Shown here in pieces: positions 45,895-58,106 of a stretch of 64,000 bases of DNA (within the stretch, counting starts at the first letter, position 1; each line of letters begins with the position of its first letter). Made by a program: the position numbers and the translations under genes. The notes under the pieces were generated by a model, which saw nothing but the letters and a program-made list of their open reading frames with translations, was not told the DNA's origin and did not search any database. The stretch comes from Bathymodiolus brooksi (Eukaryota > Mollusca > Bivalvia > Mytilida > Modiolidae): positions 80,775,095 through 80,839,094 of the forward strand of contig OY804579.1 in assembly GCA_963680875.1 (NCBI GenBank). Direction: 5' to 3'.

Positions 45895-46475
45895 CAAAGG
45901 GGGTAGATAAAGCCGTAAATCGAAGAACAGACAATACAGTGTCCGTATTATCTACAAAATGCACAGAAAAGATTGAGGAACAGGAACCAAATTGAAAACC
46001 GGGAAGGAACTTCGGAATGGTAAGCAGATCCTGCTCCACTAGTGGTACCAGTCGTAAGACACATATATTCCGCAACGGTTAACGTTATGGCCACGAAACG
46101 TTGGAAGTGATGTCTTCAATTTAATAGCTAAGAACCGGAAGTTAAGTAGCTTCTGTGTTAGCAGCAGTTTTCTATGAAGCAAATTACACTTGAAAAATAG
46201 TTAAAAAATAAAAACATAGAAGTTACCGGGTTTGTAACTAGATTAACACGACGGGTGCCACTAGTGGATCAGGAACTGCTTACCCTTCCGGAGTACCTGA
46301 GTTAACACCCAATTTTAAATGGGGTTCGTGTTACTCGATCTTTAGTTTTATATGTATGTTTTGTAGATCGTTGTTTGTCCTTTTGTATTTTTCCCCCCAT
46401 TGTGTTGTCTGTTCTTCTTCGATATACGGATTCTGATTGCCCCTTTGGTATCTTCAAACTCTTCTTTGATTTAGT
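45895..46475. repeat. Intact foldback bivalve repeat (Gypsy empty site)
   Basis: Left arm in reverse and right arm forward of the CTTCCGGAGTACCTGAG family, separated by about 170-200 bp. The Gypsy target ATGT (about 46110-46113) is single here, in GGAAGTGATGTCTTCAATTT. Confidence 0.8.
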
Positions 46476-47805
46476 GTAACCGATGCGTTTCGGGAATAGC
46501 CTTAATCATGTACATTCATAGTCAACTAATGAATGAGTTTTAAACAGCATTGACAGGCAAATACTGTGAACTTGAACGAAATAATAAACAGGAAAATAAT
46601 CAAAATAAGCAAATTGTAATTTCTTCCATCCATCATTTGCATATAAAACTGCTAGAACAGAGAATAATTGTATATTTCAGCTTTTTGCTACCATGAGACA
46701 CGAAAACAAAGTTTGTTTTTGGTGAATATGCTAACATTATTTTCATACAAAAATGTACGTTGGTCCGAACACACATTATGTACTGTGAACTATGAAGTTG
46801 TTTAAAAAGTTATCATGATGAATACATGATACGACTGAAAATTGCTCACTTGACACAAGAACATATACACAGCCACTACCTGACATTAAACAAAATTTAC
46901 AATTCATTGATAAATTCCTAAGAGATGAAAAAATCCGTCTTTGTTATATTGTTGATGCCAGCAACCATAATATGTAGATAGCTATAGACCATATAATTAC
47001 GGATGTCACCATTTGTAAGCTTGAAGAATTCCAATTCTAACAGAGGTCAGGCCATTTAATAAAAGAAAACTAGATATAAAAAAAAATTACGACCGATTAC
47101 TGGACAATTGAACTAAAAGGTATACATTTTATTTAGTTGGTAAGCCTCTGGCATTTTTTTGTGATGTCCAACGATGCACCTGCCAAGTTTTCTTTTATTA
47201 AATATGCTAATTATTCTGTGCAGACCTGCAATGTCATGGTCGCTCCACAATGGAAGTTGAATATTTCTGGGGACGTCACAATAGTATGGTTTAGTGAAGT
47301 ATGATCGTCTGCTCTCCAATAAATTATACGGCGGAGAAACTATTAGGTAGATCTCCTTCCATAAATACCGCAAAGGTCAAGCGAAAACCGTACACGAAAA
47401 AATGAACCAATATGTTTACATTTTTGCCGAAAAATGCATTAGAAGCCTTCTCTTTATTATATAACAGTGACACTAATTTTTCCATATTGACCCTACATTT
47501 TATTCATTGAACGTCTAGGGCCTGTGGTCTGGTCGAATTTGGCGTTCAAAGGTCACTTCATCTGAGAAACAGGCTACTGGACCAGGGCTATAAAAAGATT
47601 CGCCTTATTCGATCTCTTATAAAATTTATATTTCGATACCAAGATCTTGTCGAAATATATTCCGTCTTTGCAGAAAAGATTATAAGCGATGGATTTTCAT
47701 ATAGTGAAAATGTATAAAGATAAGATAGTCAACAAAAATGTCAAAAATATTTTGCTATCAATGTGTGACGTAAAAGTGTCTTTGACATTTACTTCGCTGA
47801 GTTTG
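46476..47805. other. Shared A/B sequence, unit B side
   Basis: Counterpart of 22896-24170. The minus-strand open stretch at about 47113-47373 keeps YCDVPRNIQLPLWSD. No exon limits can be fixed. Confidence 0.3.
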
Positions 47806-48092
47806 GTGCTGTTTTGACAACTGTTTTACCTGTTTTGTTCAAGTATTGTTATAAATACTGTTATAGTGACAGCCAGAAACTTTGAGCCGTAATGAAAGCA
47901 AGAGGTTTGGCGCTTTAAATTCTTATTCAACCCACCATTTCTTTAGAAATGCCTGTACCAAGTCAGGGTGATTACAGTTTTCACAGTTTTCCGGTTGTTG
48001 ACTGATTTTGTCTGTTTATATAATTATGAGTTTTGACTTTCCCTTTGTAAGATTGCTCGGAGTTCGGTAATTTTGTTATTACCCTCATTCCT
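47806..48092 (+). repeat. Bivalve TCGGAGTTCGG-family repeat (unit B)
   Basis: Counterpart of 24175-24460. Confidence 0.75.
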
Positions 48093-48103
48093 GTTTGCAT
48101 CAG

Positions 48104-48246
48104 AAACGACAGGTAACCTAATTGTTCTAGAACCATTCACTATGCCCACGCGATACGAATCAAAATTTAATAATGTATTAATAATGAGAGACATTGCCAA
48201 ATACTTCAAAGGCAATGAAGTCTTCAATATTCGATTCCTGTTCCAA
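48104..48246 (+). CDS. Candidate plus-strand exon (unit B)
   Basis: Acceptor CCTGTTTGCATCAG, donor TTCCAA then GTAAAA, 47 codons. The sequence includes NLIVLEPFTMPTRYESKF and RDIAKYFKGNEVF. Unit A differs at few residues but ends in a stop. Unknown family; the acceptor sits at the edge of a dispersed repeat, which lowers confidence. Confidence 0.35.
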
Positions 48247-48499
48247 GTAAAAAATTACCGGAAGTTCCAAATCTAAAATCGAAGTACTGTGTCCGAATAG
48301 TCACGAAGTTGATTACGCAGTATGAAATCGATAGTAATACCCATCTTCTCTGGGAAACAGCCATCTGCACAGTGGTCCTGTTTCCAATTTTGACATTTCT
48401 ATTTCCTAACCAGGGACATACAATCATTACGTATAGAATCGAATATTTGTTATTCCCCATGGACTGCATTGATATCAATTTCTCTGTCATCATTTCATC

Positions 48500-48775
48500 A
48501 GATATCTACGACTGGGTCAATACCTCTGCTGGTGGAGTATTCGTCCCCCAGGGTATCATCCGCCCAGTAGTCAGTGCTTCGGCATTGACATGGTTTATTA
48601 GATATATTTATTACTGAAATTTACAGTTCCTAAATAATATAATTATTAATAAAACTAAGGTTCTCCTCCCTCAGGCATACGTGACCTTAGCCGATTATTA
48701 TTTTGACCGTACCTGTTGAAGGTTATTCCAGAAACGCGTTGTGCGCACTAATTTGATATCTACGTTTTTATAATT
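48500..48775 (+). repeat. Bivalve TGATGAAGGTTATTCC-family repeat (unit B)
   Basis: CCTCTGCTGGTGGAGTATTCG, GTAGTCAGTGCTTCGGCATTG, then AAGGTTATTCCAGAAACGCG. Confidence 0.75.
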
Positions 48776-48949
48776 CAGACTTATTTACAGAGTTTAGAAG
48801 CCGTGAAGGAGCTTCATCACATTTTTAACCTTTTAGAACTTCCCAGAGACCTTTAACTTTATTAGCAGTGTTAATCTTGTATTTTTTTAAATTTAGCCGC
48901 ACTTTCCTTTTTCTTGATCGCCTCTTAAACTTTAAATTTACGACGGGGT

Positions 48950-49056
48950 TAGGGTTATGGTTATGGTGTTTAACGTCACTTTCAACAATATTTCAGTTAT
49001 ATCGTGGCGGTCAGTTTTATTGGTGAAGGAAACCGAAGTACCTGGAGAAAACCAAC
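48950..49056 (-). mobile_element. SINE tail fragment, reverse (unit B)
   Basis: Counterpart of 25340-25440. Confidence 0.8.
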
Positions 49057-49164
49057 TAAGCATACGAAGTTTATACACTTTCGATAAGCATTGCCGAGTT
49101 TCGCTATCATAATTCCGTGTTTTATCGTTAATTCTTTTCAAACGATTTAATCTCTTTCTTTGAT

Positions 49165-49600
49165 TAATTTATCAATTTCCTTGTCTCAAAAACGTTAAAA
49201 ATGTTCACCTTTCTAAATTTCCCAATAACGTCTAAAACAGCCTCGTTGATGGCATTTTTCCATATTGACCAGTCTAAATTTACATCAGAAGTATTCTGGT
49301 TATTAAATTTAACCTTCTCAAACTTGTTTTTTATGCATTCCTGAAACATAGGCCAATCGATTTCCTCGTTTATTTTCCATTACAACTTGGGGGAGCATTT
49401 ACTACCCTTTTGTATTCCTTTTGTATAGGACTTGTATTGAATACGATTTGTATAATGACATGGTCACTATGAATATCGAATAATCCAACCTTGTCGATAA
49501 TAACACGTTTTACACCTTTACAAATGTCCTTTGATAACAGTACATAATTGATAACAGACATTTGATAATTAAGGATGCGCATAAAGAACCGATTACAATA
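49165..49600 (-). pseudogene. LINE fragment: endonuclease C-terminus and linker (unit B)
   Basis: Counterpart of 25545-25990. Here FDIHSDHVIIQIVF is read before the linker FQECIKNKFEKVKFNNQNTS and WSIWKNAINEAVLDVI. The frames are broken. Confidence 0.65.
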
Positions 49601-49609
49601 AGGGGCAGT

Positions 49610-49855
49610 GGTGGCCGTGATCGTACGGTAGTAGGATTTACAACTACCTATGCAATCAGTGCCTATCACCACTGATGTTGTGAGTTCGAATCTCAATCAG
49701 GGCGAGGTGTAAAGCATTATGTGATAAAGTTTGTCAGTGTCTTGCGACAGGTCGGTGGTTTTCTCCGGGTCCTCCGGTTTCCTCCACCAATAAAACTGAC
49801 CACCACGATATAACGGAAATATTGTTGAAAGTGGCGTTAAACGCCATCAAACAAA
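49610..49855 (+). mobile_element. SINE, full length (unit B)
   Basis: Counterpart of 25999-26240. Confidence 0.85.
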
Positions 49856-50825
49856 TTGCTTTTGTTTGTTTGTTTTATACCGATACTTTACAGGAATGAT
49901 ATGTGGTCTTCAAAAACAACATTCCTCTCTTCGTTCAGATTCAACACCCAATATGACCACCACATGACATAGTGGTTTCTGATAAGATGATGAATGAAGA
50001 AAATCTTGGAAACCAGAAAAGTGAGTGGGTCGGGTAACTGAAAACACGACACTTTTTCTTTTGGCCTACTATGAACAAAATGCAGACTAACTGTGATTTA
50101 GCGGAGTTTAATTCTACCCATTGTTGAAAAATGAGCCCAGAATGTAGAATGTTCATTTCCATGCTTTGATACTCCTTTCATTTGGCCAATTCTTTTCATT
50201 AATGTTACAAAGTTAATATGCACAAAATTCAAACAAAGCTTCATTTTTGGGATGTTGGCCTCACATGTTGTTTGAAAAGACGCCTATGACTACCAAGGTA
50301 TGAATCTATCAAACTTGACTAAAATCAATTAAGAAAAGGTTTTCAACAGTATAACTTCATTGTAGTGATTAAATAGCTCATTGATTCAGTTGTGAAAAGT
50401 AAAAGGGAACATTTATTTGTATACTAGATGAGCGATTCAGGCTCCTGGAAGCCTATGTTTGTTTTGTATAAGGTTGATTAATTGAGTTCAACGATTCACA
50501 ACAAATGTAAAACTTTATGCATAAATAAGGGAAGAATAAGATAAATGTGGCAGCGACTTTCATTGCCACTGGACAAGTATTGTAAATAAGGTTATTGGGA
50601 CGATAACAAAAAAGCATTGTGTAGCAGCTACAATGTACCACTATTTCAAAATCTACAAAAGTGATCTTTAGCGTACAATAGTCGTGGCACTCTCAATACC
50701 CTTATGGTGCTGTGTATCTTTTTAGACTCAACCACGGGGACTGTCACATCTGCTCAGCCACATGTATAAATAGGAACATCGTATATTTTTCTATTGTGAT
50801 ATCGCTCATAAAGCTTGAAATTGAA
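49856..50825. other. Shared A/B sequence, unit B side
   Basis: Counterpart of 26241-27240. The minus-strand open stretch near 49941-50162 is retained in part. Otherwise nothing recognised. Confidence 0.35.
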
Positions 50826-50896
50826 GTCTCCAACAATAAAGCAGACCGCCACGATAGAACTGAAATATTGATGAAAGTGGCGTTAAACACCATCCA
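50826..50896 (+). mobile_element. SINE 3' fragment (unit B)
   Basis: Counterpart of 27241-27320. Confidence 0.75.
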
Positions 50897-51881
50897 CCCC
50901 CATACACTTAAATTGTGCTAATAAAAAACTATAATAAACAACCAGTCCATGACATTGCCAATTGAATACGAAGGGAAAATAATATTTATATTACACTACG
51001 ATAGGAAAACATATGTGTTCGCTTGATGTACTTTGCTGACAAATGACCAGGGTTGCTCCTTGTACCAATGTTTCCAGACACAAAAAAAGTTGGTATCAAC
51101 AGGGTAATTATCCTATAGTGAAAACAACGTACTTATTTTATTATATATTTTTTTTATTGAAAAGGTTAAGATGTACTCTTAGTGTATTTAAATATAAATT
51201 TATATTAAAATCTTAGTTTAAAAATGCTAAATATATATTATGGAACATTTCTTTATATTTCGACTTTCATATAAGTACTATTTTTTTATGTAAAACAGAA
51301 AGGATGTCTTAAATCTGGATAAAACAATTCCTATCAGTATTTTTGATAGTTTTCAATATCAAATTGTTGTAGTAAGTCGATATTTATAAACTGAACTTTC
51401 AATAGTAATAATTTTTGCATATTTATGTTTATAAAACCAAAAATTCTGAAATCATGGCATTTTCTTCACACAAATAGTAGAACATATGCTTAGGAAAACA
51501 GCGAAGTAAGTTGAATATATGTACAAATTTCTGGTATGTATTTAAAATGTCCATGTTAAAAGTATTCTATAAAGTGTTTGACATTTAAGAGTTATTTTTA
51601 TTTAGTTCCAAATTAATCTTGCATAATATACAAAATGTTCATGACATATCTGTACAAAACAACTGATATGATGATCATGATGAATTTGCCACTCATGCCA
51701 TTTTTTCTTTTAGCCATTGTATTTTTGTCATTCTTCGATTTATTGCATCTGAATACTCCGTTGGTTTCTTCAAACTGTGTTAACTTCACTACTAACACTG
51801 CATACACATTGGTAATGCCTCGGATATTCAAGCGAAGACTTAGCGAAGGGTGTCGTTCATGAAATCTGTCACGTTTATTAC
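50897..51881. other. AT-rich sequence, nothing recognised
   Basis: Aligns with 27321-29120 minus the LINE and the dispersed repeat of unit A. The receptor tail exon present at 29175-29399 in unit A has no counterpart here. Confidence 0.5.
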
Positions 51882-51905
51882 ATCTCTCTCTCTCTCTCTC
51901 TCTCT
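51882..51905 (+). repeat. (CT)n microsatellite
   Basis: About twelve CT units. Confidence 0.9.
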
Positions 51906-52121
51906 TTGTTATCTACTGTTCCTTTGATGAAACCCGTTGTGCGTAACGACGGAACAGTTTTACACTAATTAATATAATGGTGATTGTTATAAATACTCAT
52001 GAAAAAGTTGGTCATAAACTCACTAAATACATTTATTATGGAATGAAATAATACAGAACAAATGGGGGTAGTGAACATTTCTTTAAAAAAAACTATAATA
52101 TTATATATTTCATATAGTCAC

Positions 52122-52195
52122 CTTGATACGACAATAAGCTATCATGACTATGATGCATACCACCAGTAATACGACATTTACAACTATAATCACTA
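52122..52195 (-). CDS. Membrane-span exon of the next lectin-like receptor (unit B)
   Basis: Same 74-nt exon as 30157-30230, with acceptor TTATTTTTTGCAG and donor ATCAAG then GTGACT. It encodes VIIVVNVVLLVVCIIVMI then AYCRIK. Hydrophobic residues have been replaced by hydrophobic ones, as expected for selection on a transmembrane helix. Its gene would have upstream exons at 54.4-55.1 kb and beyond the duplication. The matching tail exon was not found downstream, so this copy may lack its cytoplasmic end. Confidence 0.7.
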
Positions 52196-52267
52196 CTGCA
52201 AAAAATAAATAAACGTAATTAGCATAAACTTGCAATACCATAATACAAAAGGTACAATAACAGGGCA

Positions 52268-52515
52268 GTAGAGGGCGTGATCGTATGGTAGCTGGATTTA
52301 CAACTACCTGTGCAATCATTGCCTATGACCACTAAAGTTGTGAGTTCGAACCTCGTTCATGACGAGGTATACTCGATACAACTTTATGTGATGAAGCTTA
52401 TCAGTGACTTGCGACAGGTCAGTAGTTTTCTCAGGCACACTGGTTTTCTCCACTAAAAAAACTGACAGCCACGATATAGCTGAATATTATTGAAAGTGAC
52501 GTTAAATATCATAAC
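52268..52515 (+). mobile_element. SINE, full length (unit B)
   Basis: GGGCGTGATCGTATGGTAG, GAGTTCGAACC, tail TATTGAAAGTGACGTTAAATATC. Confidence 0.85.
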
Positions 52516-53094
52516 CCTAACACTAACCTCTATTATTATATAGGTAAAACACACTATACAACAACAACAACAAAAACACCAAACAAGTTCTCTGAATATC
52601 ATGTCCCAATTTACAAATTCAGTATTTGAAAGAAATAGTTCCAATCATCTAACTTAATGTCGTGATAATTAGTTAATACCCAGACAAACAACACGTAATG
52701 GTCGGTTTATTTAAGAAAGGGAACAACAAAAGTAGAAGAAATTGTCTCCATTAATATCCATCTGACTTCTAAAATATTAAAGTATAACAAGCAATAACAA
52801 GACACGTGAGACGCACTACCATCAATAATAAGAAAATTCCTGTGAAGGAGTCCGAATTGTCTGCTACACATTTAGTGTCCGCTATAAAGGGACATAATCA
52901 TCACATGTTCCTAAGGAGAAGTCACGCCCTTCGTCAAGCCCTTCATCTAGCCATAGGTGGCATTTCAATAATAAAATCATAAAAACAAATGAGTCATTAT
53001 CCCAGAAATTCTGCATGTATTGTTGCTTTTCATTTTCAGCCATCTTATTTCTTTTCAATATGTCAGTTGTTTTCAGTTTTATAGTCCCAACTAT

Positions 53095-53120
53095 TGTGTG
53101 TGTGTGTGTGTGTGTGTGTG
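53095..53120 (+). repeat. (GT)n microsatellite
   Basis: About thirteen GT units; the duplicate tract is at 54134-54158. Confidence 0.9.
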
Positions 53121-53369
53121 TACAAAAGGGGAAGTTTTAGAAGTGGACTGCAAAGTGAGGGGAGCAAGTATTCGGTGTGGTTTGGAAGCGGGGGATGGGG
53201 AGGCAGTATTGGGTGGGGATGGTGGAACAAGTTTTCAGTACTATCAAGGAGAAAAAAATAATTATACCCTTATTATACCATTGTCTGATTGGACAATAAT
53301 TCATTTTGTTTCCATGCTTGCAAATTCAGTTATTTCTTCAATTATGGCTCTCAGAAGTAGTTGCACCCT

Positions 53370-53558
53370 TAACCCCTGTATCCAACACCCCTGTTTGTGT
53401 GTCTGGTCCGTGTACACTCGTTATATCATTAAGTATATATTTGATGTACCCTTAAATACCTGGTTTACTGTTTTTATCATTTGTGGTTTGTTGTAAACTA
53501 GCATCGTTGTCAATAGTAACCGGAGTCGCCGTAACTTGTAACGAAGTCAAACCTGATT
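53370..53558 (-). pseudogene. Duplicated receptor stalk exon with stop
   Basis: Second copy of the exon at 54417-54601 within the local duplication. The acceptor region is kept (TTCCAG then AATCAGG). A TAA interrupts the frame at 53452-53454, the same codon as in unit A, and the donor GTAAGG has become GTTAAG. Non-functional. Confidence 0.6.
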
Positions 53559-54416
53559 CTGGAATACAAATCCAAAATGTAGAATGAAAGCAAGAAATAC
53601 TACACTAGCAGAACAGTTCCAAAATCTAATCTTAAAATCGTAGAGGTAAATTATATATCCCTAGCACACATTATACATGACCACTCGCCTTCCTTGCTTG
53701 GTATAAACACTTCAAATAAAATGGGCAGAGTTGAGCTAGCTTTATGTGCCCGAAATATATCATGTCCCAATTTACAAATTCAGTATTAGAAAGAAATAGT
53801 TCTAATCATCTAACTTAACTTAATGTCTGTTACACATTTAGTGTTCACTATGAAGGGACATAATCATCACAGGTTCCTAAGGAGAAGTAACACCCTTCGT
53901 CAAGCCATAGGTGGCATTTCAATAATAACATCATAAAATCAAATGAGTTATTATTCCAGAAATTCTGCATGTATTATTGGTTTTCATTTTCAGCCATCTT
54001 GTTTCTTTTCAAAATGTCAATTGTTTTCAGTTTGCATAGTCCCAACTATCGTTTAAGTTTTGACTTCTAACCATTAATCAGCATTGACAACACATGTTTG
54101 CAGAGGAGTAGGATTGGACCAGACAGTATATATGGGTGTGTGTGTGTGTGTGTGTGTGTAAAAGATGGGAAGTTTTAGGAGTGGACTGCAAAGTGAGGGG
54201 AGGAAGTTTTCGGTGTAGTTTGGAAGCGGGAGATGAGGAGGCAGTACTGGGTTGGGATGGTGGAACAAGATTTTAATACTATCAAACAAACAAAACAAAA
54301 AAGAATAATACCCTTATTATCCCATTGTCTGATTGGACAATAATATATTGTGCTTCCATACTAGCAAATTCAGCTTTTTCTTCAATTTGTGCTCTAAAAA
54401 GCAGTTGCCCCCTTAC

Positions 54417-54601
54417 CCCCGGCCCCAACACCCCTATTTGTGTGTCTGGTCCATGTACACTCGTTATTTCATTAAGCTTATCTTTGATGTACCCCAATAT
54501 ACCTGGCTTACTGTTTTTAACATTTGTGATTTGTCGTATACTAGCATCGTTGTCAATAGTAACTGGAGTCGCCGTATCTTTCAACGTAGTCAAACCTGAT
54601 T
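54417..54601 (-). CDS. Ectodomain (stalk) exon of lectin-like receptor, intact (unit B)
   Basis: Minus-strand exon, acceptor TTCATTCTATTCCAG, donor CCGGGG then GTAAGG. It is 185 nt and open throughout: SGLTTLKDTATPVTIDND, then QITNVKNSKPGILGYIKDK and NEITSVHGPDTQIGVL. The frame stays open further (RGQLLFRAQIEEKAEF) to a second possible donor at about 54302. It enters in phase with the exon at 54964. Polar, charged and cysteine-free, probably a stalk. Unit A and the local duplicate both carry a stop where this copy has leucine. Confidence 0.6.
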
Positions 54602-54963
54602 CTGGAATAGAATGAAAGCAAAAAATACTACACTAGCAGAACAGTTCCAAAATTTAATCTAAGAATTGTAGAGGATAAATATATACCCCTAACACACATA
54701 TACATGACCACTCGCCTTCCTTGTCTGGCATAAACACTTCAAATAAAATGGGCGGAGTTGAGCTAGATTTATGTGCCCAAACCGCCTAAAACCATGAGTG
54801 TATGACCATATACTTTAGTTGATTTACGGAAGTACTTGTATTTGCATGCACAATACACGTCTCATTATTCAACTGAATATGCATGTGTCCAAGACGACGC
54901 ATTCAACTTCCAACTGATTTAGCATAGACAAAAACACACGGCGGATACTTGGATATATTTTAC

Positions 54964-55119
54964 CTTTTCGAATAACCTGGTCTTGTATTCGTTTATCATT
55001 TTTGCTTAGACTGTTCTTTGGCTCTTTCTCTAATGACTTTAGGCATTTTATTTTAAGTTTGACAGTTCTACTGTATTTGTTTTGGCATTCCCGATTTGAA
55101 CAATCGTTTGTTCTTTCTC
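54964..55119 (-). CDS. Cys-containing ectodomain exon of lectin-like receptor, intact (unit B)
   Basis: Acceptor near GCTATAG, donor CGAAAAG then GTAAAA. 156 nt, entering and leaving in the same phase. Reads GERTNDCSNRECQNKYSR, LKIKCLKSLEKEPKNSL and SKNDKRIQDQVIRK. Three cysteines, against two in unit A, where one is Trp. The unit A copy carries a stop. Upstream the frame stays open as ITFGIAQCGFLES, so the exon could start earlier. Confidence 0.6.
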
Positions 55120-55331
55120 CTATAGCTATAACTTTTGTAATAGACTCAAGAAATCCACATTGAGCGATACCGAATGTTATTAAGGTATTTAAAAGTCATA
55201 TTGACCGATACAATAAAGTAAAACACAAAAATACCATACAGTCAGAACAGTTCCCAAATCTAATCGGAAAATCTTATAAACAGAGGCAAAGTCGATAGCA
55301 CTAACACATATATATATGACCACTCAATAAG

Positions 55332-57262
55332 AGTGGCGTGATTAAATTGTGTTACACTTAATGGGTCAAAACTGTTAGAGGTATAGTGAAGACAACAAGC
55401 TATATATAAAAATTAAAGTTAGTTGTGAGCTTTACATTTATATGTAACAATATTCCAGCAGCACCTGCATATGGTGTATACATCTCTCAGTAGATACGGC
55501 ATTCCAGCAGAACCTGCATATGGTGTACACATCTCTCAGTTGATACAACATTCCAGCAGCATCTGCATATGGTGTATACATCTCTCAGTTGATACAACAT
55601 TCCAGCAGCATCTGCATATGGTGTATACATCTCTCAGTTGATACAACATTCCAGCAGCACCTGCATACGGTGTATGCATCCCTCAGTTGATACAACATTC
55701 CAGCAGCACCTGTATATGGTGTATGCATCTCTCAGTTGATACGACATTCCAGCAGCACCTGCATATGGTGTATACATCTCTCAGTTGATACGACATTCCA
55801 GCAGCATCTGCATATGGTGTATACATCTCTCAGTTGATACAACATTCCAGCAGCATCTGCATATGGTGTATACATCTCTCAGTTGATACAACATTCCAGC
55901 AGCACCTGCATACGGTGTATACATCTCTCAGTTGATACAAAATTCCAGCAGCACCTGTACATGGTGTATGCATCTCTCAGTTGATACGACATTCCAGCAG
56001 CACCTGCATATGGTGTATGCATCTCTCAGTTGATACAACATTCCAGCAGCATCTGCATATGGTGTATGCATCTCTCAGTTGATGCAACATTCCAACAGCA
56101 CCTGCATACGGTGTATACATCTCTCAGTTGATACAACATTCCAGCAGCACCTGTATATGGTGTATGCATCTCTCAGTTGATACGACATTCCAGCAGCCCC
56201 TGCATATGGTGTATACATCTCTCAGCTGATACAACATTCCAGCAGCACCTGCATATGGTGTATGCATCTCTCAGTTGATACAACATTCCAGCAGCACCTG
56301 TATATGGTGTACACATCTCTCAGCTGATACAACATTCCAGCAGCACCTGTATATGGTGTACACATCTCTCAGTTGATACAACATTCCAGAAGCATCTGCA
56401 TATGGTGTATACATCTCTCAGTTGATACAACATTCCAGCATCATCTGCATATGGTGTATACATCTCTCAGTTGATACAATATTCCAACAGTATCTGCATA
56501 TGGTGTATACATCTCTCAGTTGATACAACGTTTCAGCAGCACCTGCATATGGTGTATACATTTCTCAGTTGAAACAACATTCCAGCAGCACCTGCATATG
56601 GTGTATGCATCTCTCAGTTGATACAATATTCCAACATTATCTGCATATGGTGTATACATCTCTCAGTTGATACGACATTCCAGCAGCATCTGCATATGGT
56701 GTATATATCTCTCAGTTGATGCGATATTCCATAGCTTGTTATTGCTATCATGGTTTCCTTCATATTGGGTTGCAGCTAACAAGGAAGCTACTGAAGCAAG
56801 GTTTCCCAGTGGTTAAGTTGAAAGTTGCATGGTCGCCAACATGACTTTTAACTTCTACGGAGTATCTATGTCACAAGTGACTAAGAATGTGTTCCGTTTG
56901 TCATAATCACAATCTGGTCCTTTCCTCATTCATGACTTGTCACTGGATTTATAATAAGAGTAACACGACAGGTGCCACTTTCTAAGGAACCAGTTTACAG
57001 TCAAATACTTCAATGGTAAAGAACACTTCATACAATTTACTACATAAATAATATCATTACCTTCCGATTTGTCTGTCTGTACTCGAAGTGATATTTCTTC
57101 AGTGATCAATATCTATATAGTAATGCTGTGTTTAGCATTTGCTATGTGGAAATAGTGCTCAGAGTCATGCACTTTGCCTGTCAATCTGGCCACTATTTTC
57201 ACAATGAATGTTCAGTAATTGATATATTATTTCGATAAGTGTCAATAATATACAGCGTTTAA
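55332..57262. other. B-specific insertion carrying a satellite array
   Basis: Unit A reads continuously from CTCAATAAGA to TACCTTTCT. The insertion has about 120 bp of unique left flank, the 49-bp array and about 530 bp of right flank. The ends are not diagnostic of a known transposon class. Confidence 0.75.
55450..56730 (+). repeat. 49-bp satellite array, about 26 copies
   Basis: Unit ATTCCAGCAGCACCTGCATA followed by TGGTGTATACATCTCTCAG and TTGATACAAC. The period of 49 was checked at 55452, 55501 and 55550. Variation is mainly CAC/CAT, ATA/GTA and TTG/CTG, with no higher-order pattern obvious by eye. Not a multiple of three and not coding. Confidence 0.95.
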
Positions 57263-57409
57263 GTACCTTTCTGTATATTTAGAAAACTGATAAGACAACT
57301 TCATACAATAGATTCCATTTTTGGGAGATGGTGATAGAATTAAACGTTCAGATGATTCAAGCGTTTTGGGGATGATATAATATTGACAATAGTATATTCT
57401 CTTATTGTC

Positions 57410-57625
57410 ATTATATGCTTCTGCTAAACATTCAAATCATACTGCTTACTCTTCGCGAGCACCTGGGTTCACCCCCTGTTTTTTGGTGCGGTCCGTACTG
57501 ATCATCGTTTTTGTTTTCTGTCTTGTGTTTAAATTTCTTGTTTGTTTTAGTTCGGTGTCTTGTGCCCAATGTTGCGTGTGTCTCTAGATAGTCCATTATT
57601 GATATTGCCCCTTCGGTTTTCTCTA
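57410..57625 (+). repeat. Diverged bivalve repeat (unit B)
   Basis: Counterpart of 32262-32462 (CTTCGCGAGCACCTGGGTTC). Confidence 0.7.
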
Positions 57626-58106
57626 ACGTTTATACTATTGTCATTATAAGCAATTTCACAATTATTTTCTGTTGAAACTTGCAGGAAGTATAATATTTGT
57701 TTTCATGAACTTCACTTGGAAACGAAAGTAGACACAAGGATAATGCACTTTATTCATACTGTTTATGTAGAAACATTGTCTTCAGTATGTTTGCTTAGAC
57801 AATTGAATCAAAGTACTTCAGCTCCGACAGTATGTTTTGTTGTTCATTTTTAATAAAAAGTGAAGAAGATGAAAAGTTAAAAAAACAACAACACTATTTT
57901 AAGCAATGAAACATCAATACCACTGTGGTACCCATATTTTGAAATCAGTTATTACCTGTTAACTGGCATAGAAAAGGTAACCGTTCTGAACAGTTTCTAT
58001 TTTCATACTCATAAGAACCACGTGACCATGACACAGCAGTACAGAGACTCGCTGAAAATGAAATAGAATCAAAGCTATGGTATTAATTTATGCAACAACT
58101 ACTGAA

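Larger units (their letters stand above)
52596..54720. repeat. Local tandem duplication of about 1.1 kb in unit B
   Basis: 52596-53710 and 53757-54720 share ATCATGTCCCAATTTACAAA, GAAATTCTGCATGTATT, a (GT)n tract, GGAGGCAGTA and a receptor exon copy. Unit A has a single copy of the exon. Confidence 0.85.

Noticed and set aside
53020..53496. 158-codon plus-strand frame
   Set aside because: Runs through a (GT)n tract and antisense to the duplicated stalk exon; no similarity to a known protein.
55450..56730. CRISPR-like array
   Set aside because: Contiguous 49-bp units without unique spacers in a eukaryotic genome; an ordinary satellite.
55332..57262. Helitron carrying the 49-bp array
   Set aside because: Inserted after an A, but no 5' TC, no 3' CTRR hairpin and no AT target could be fixed at the ends.
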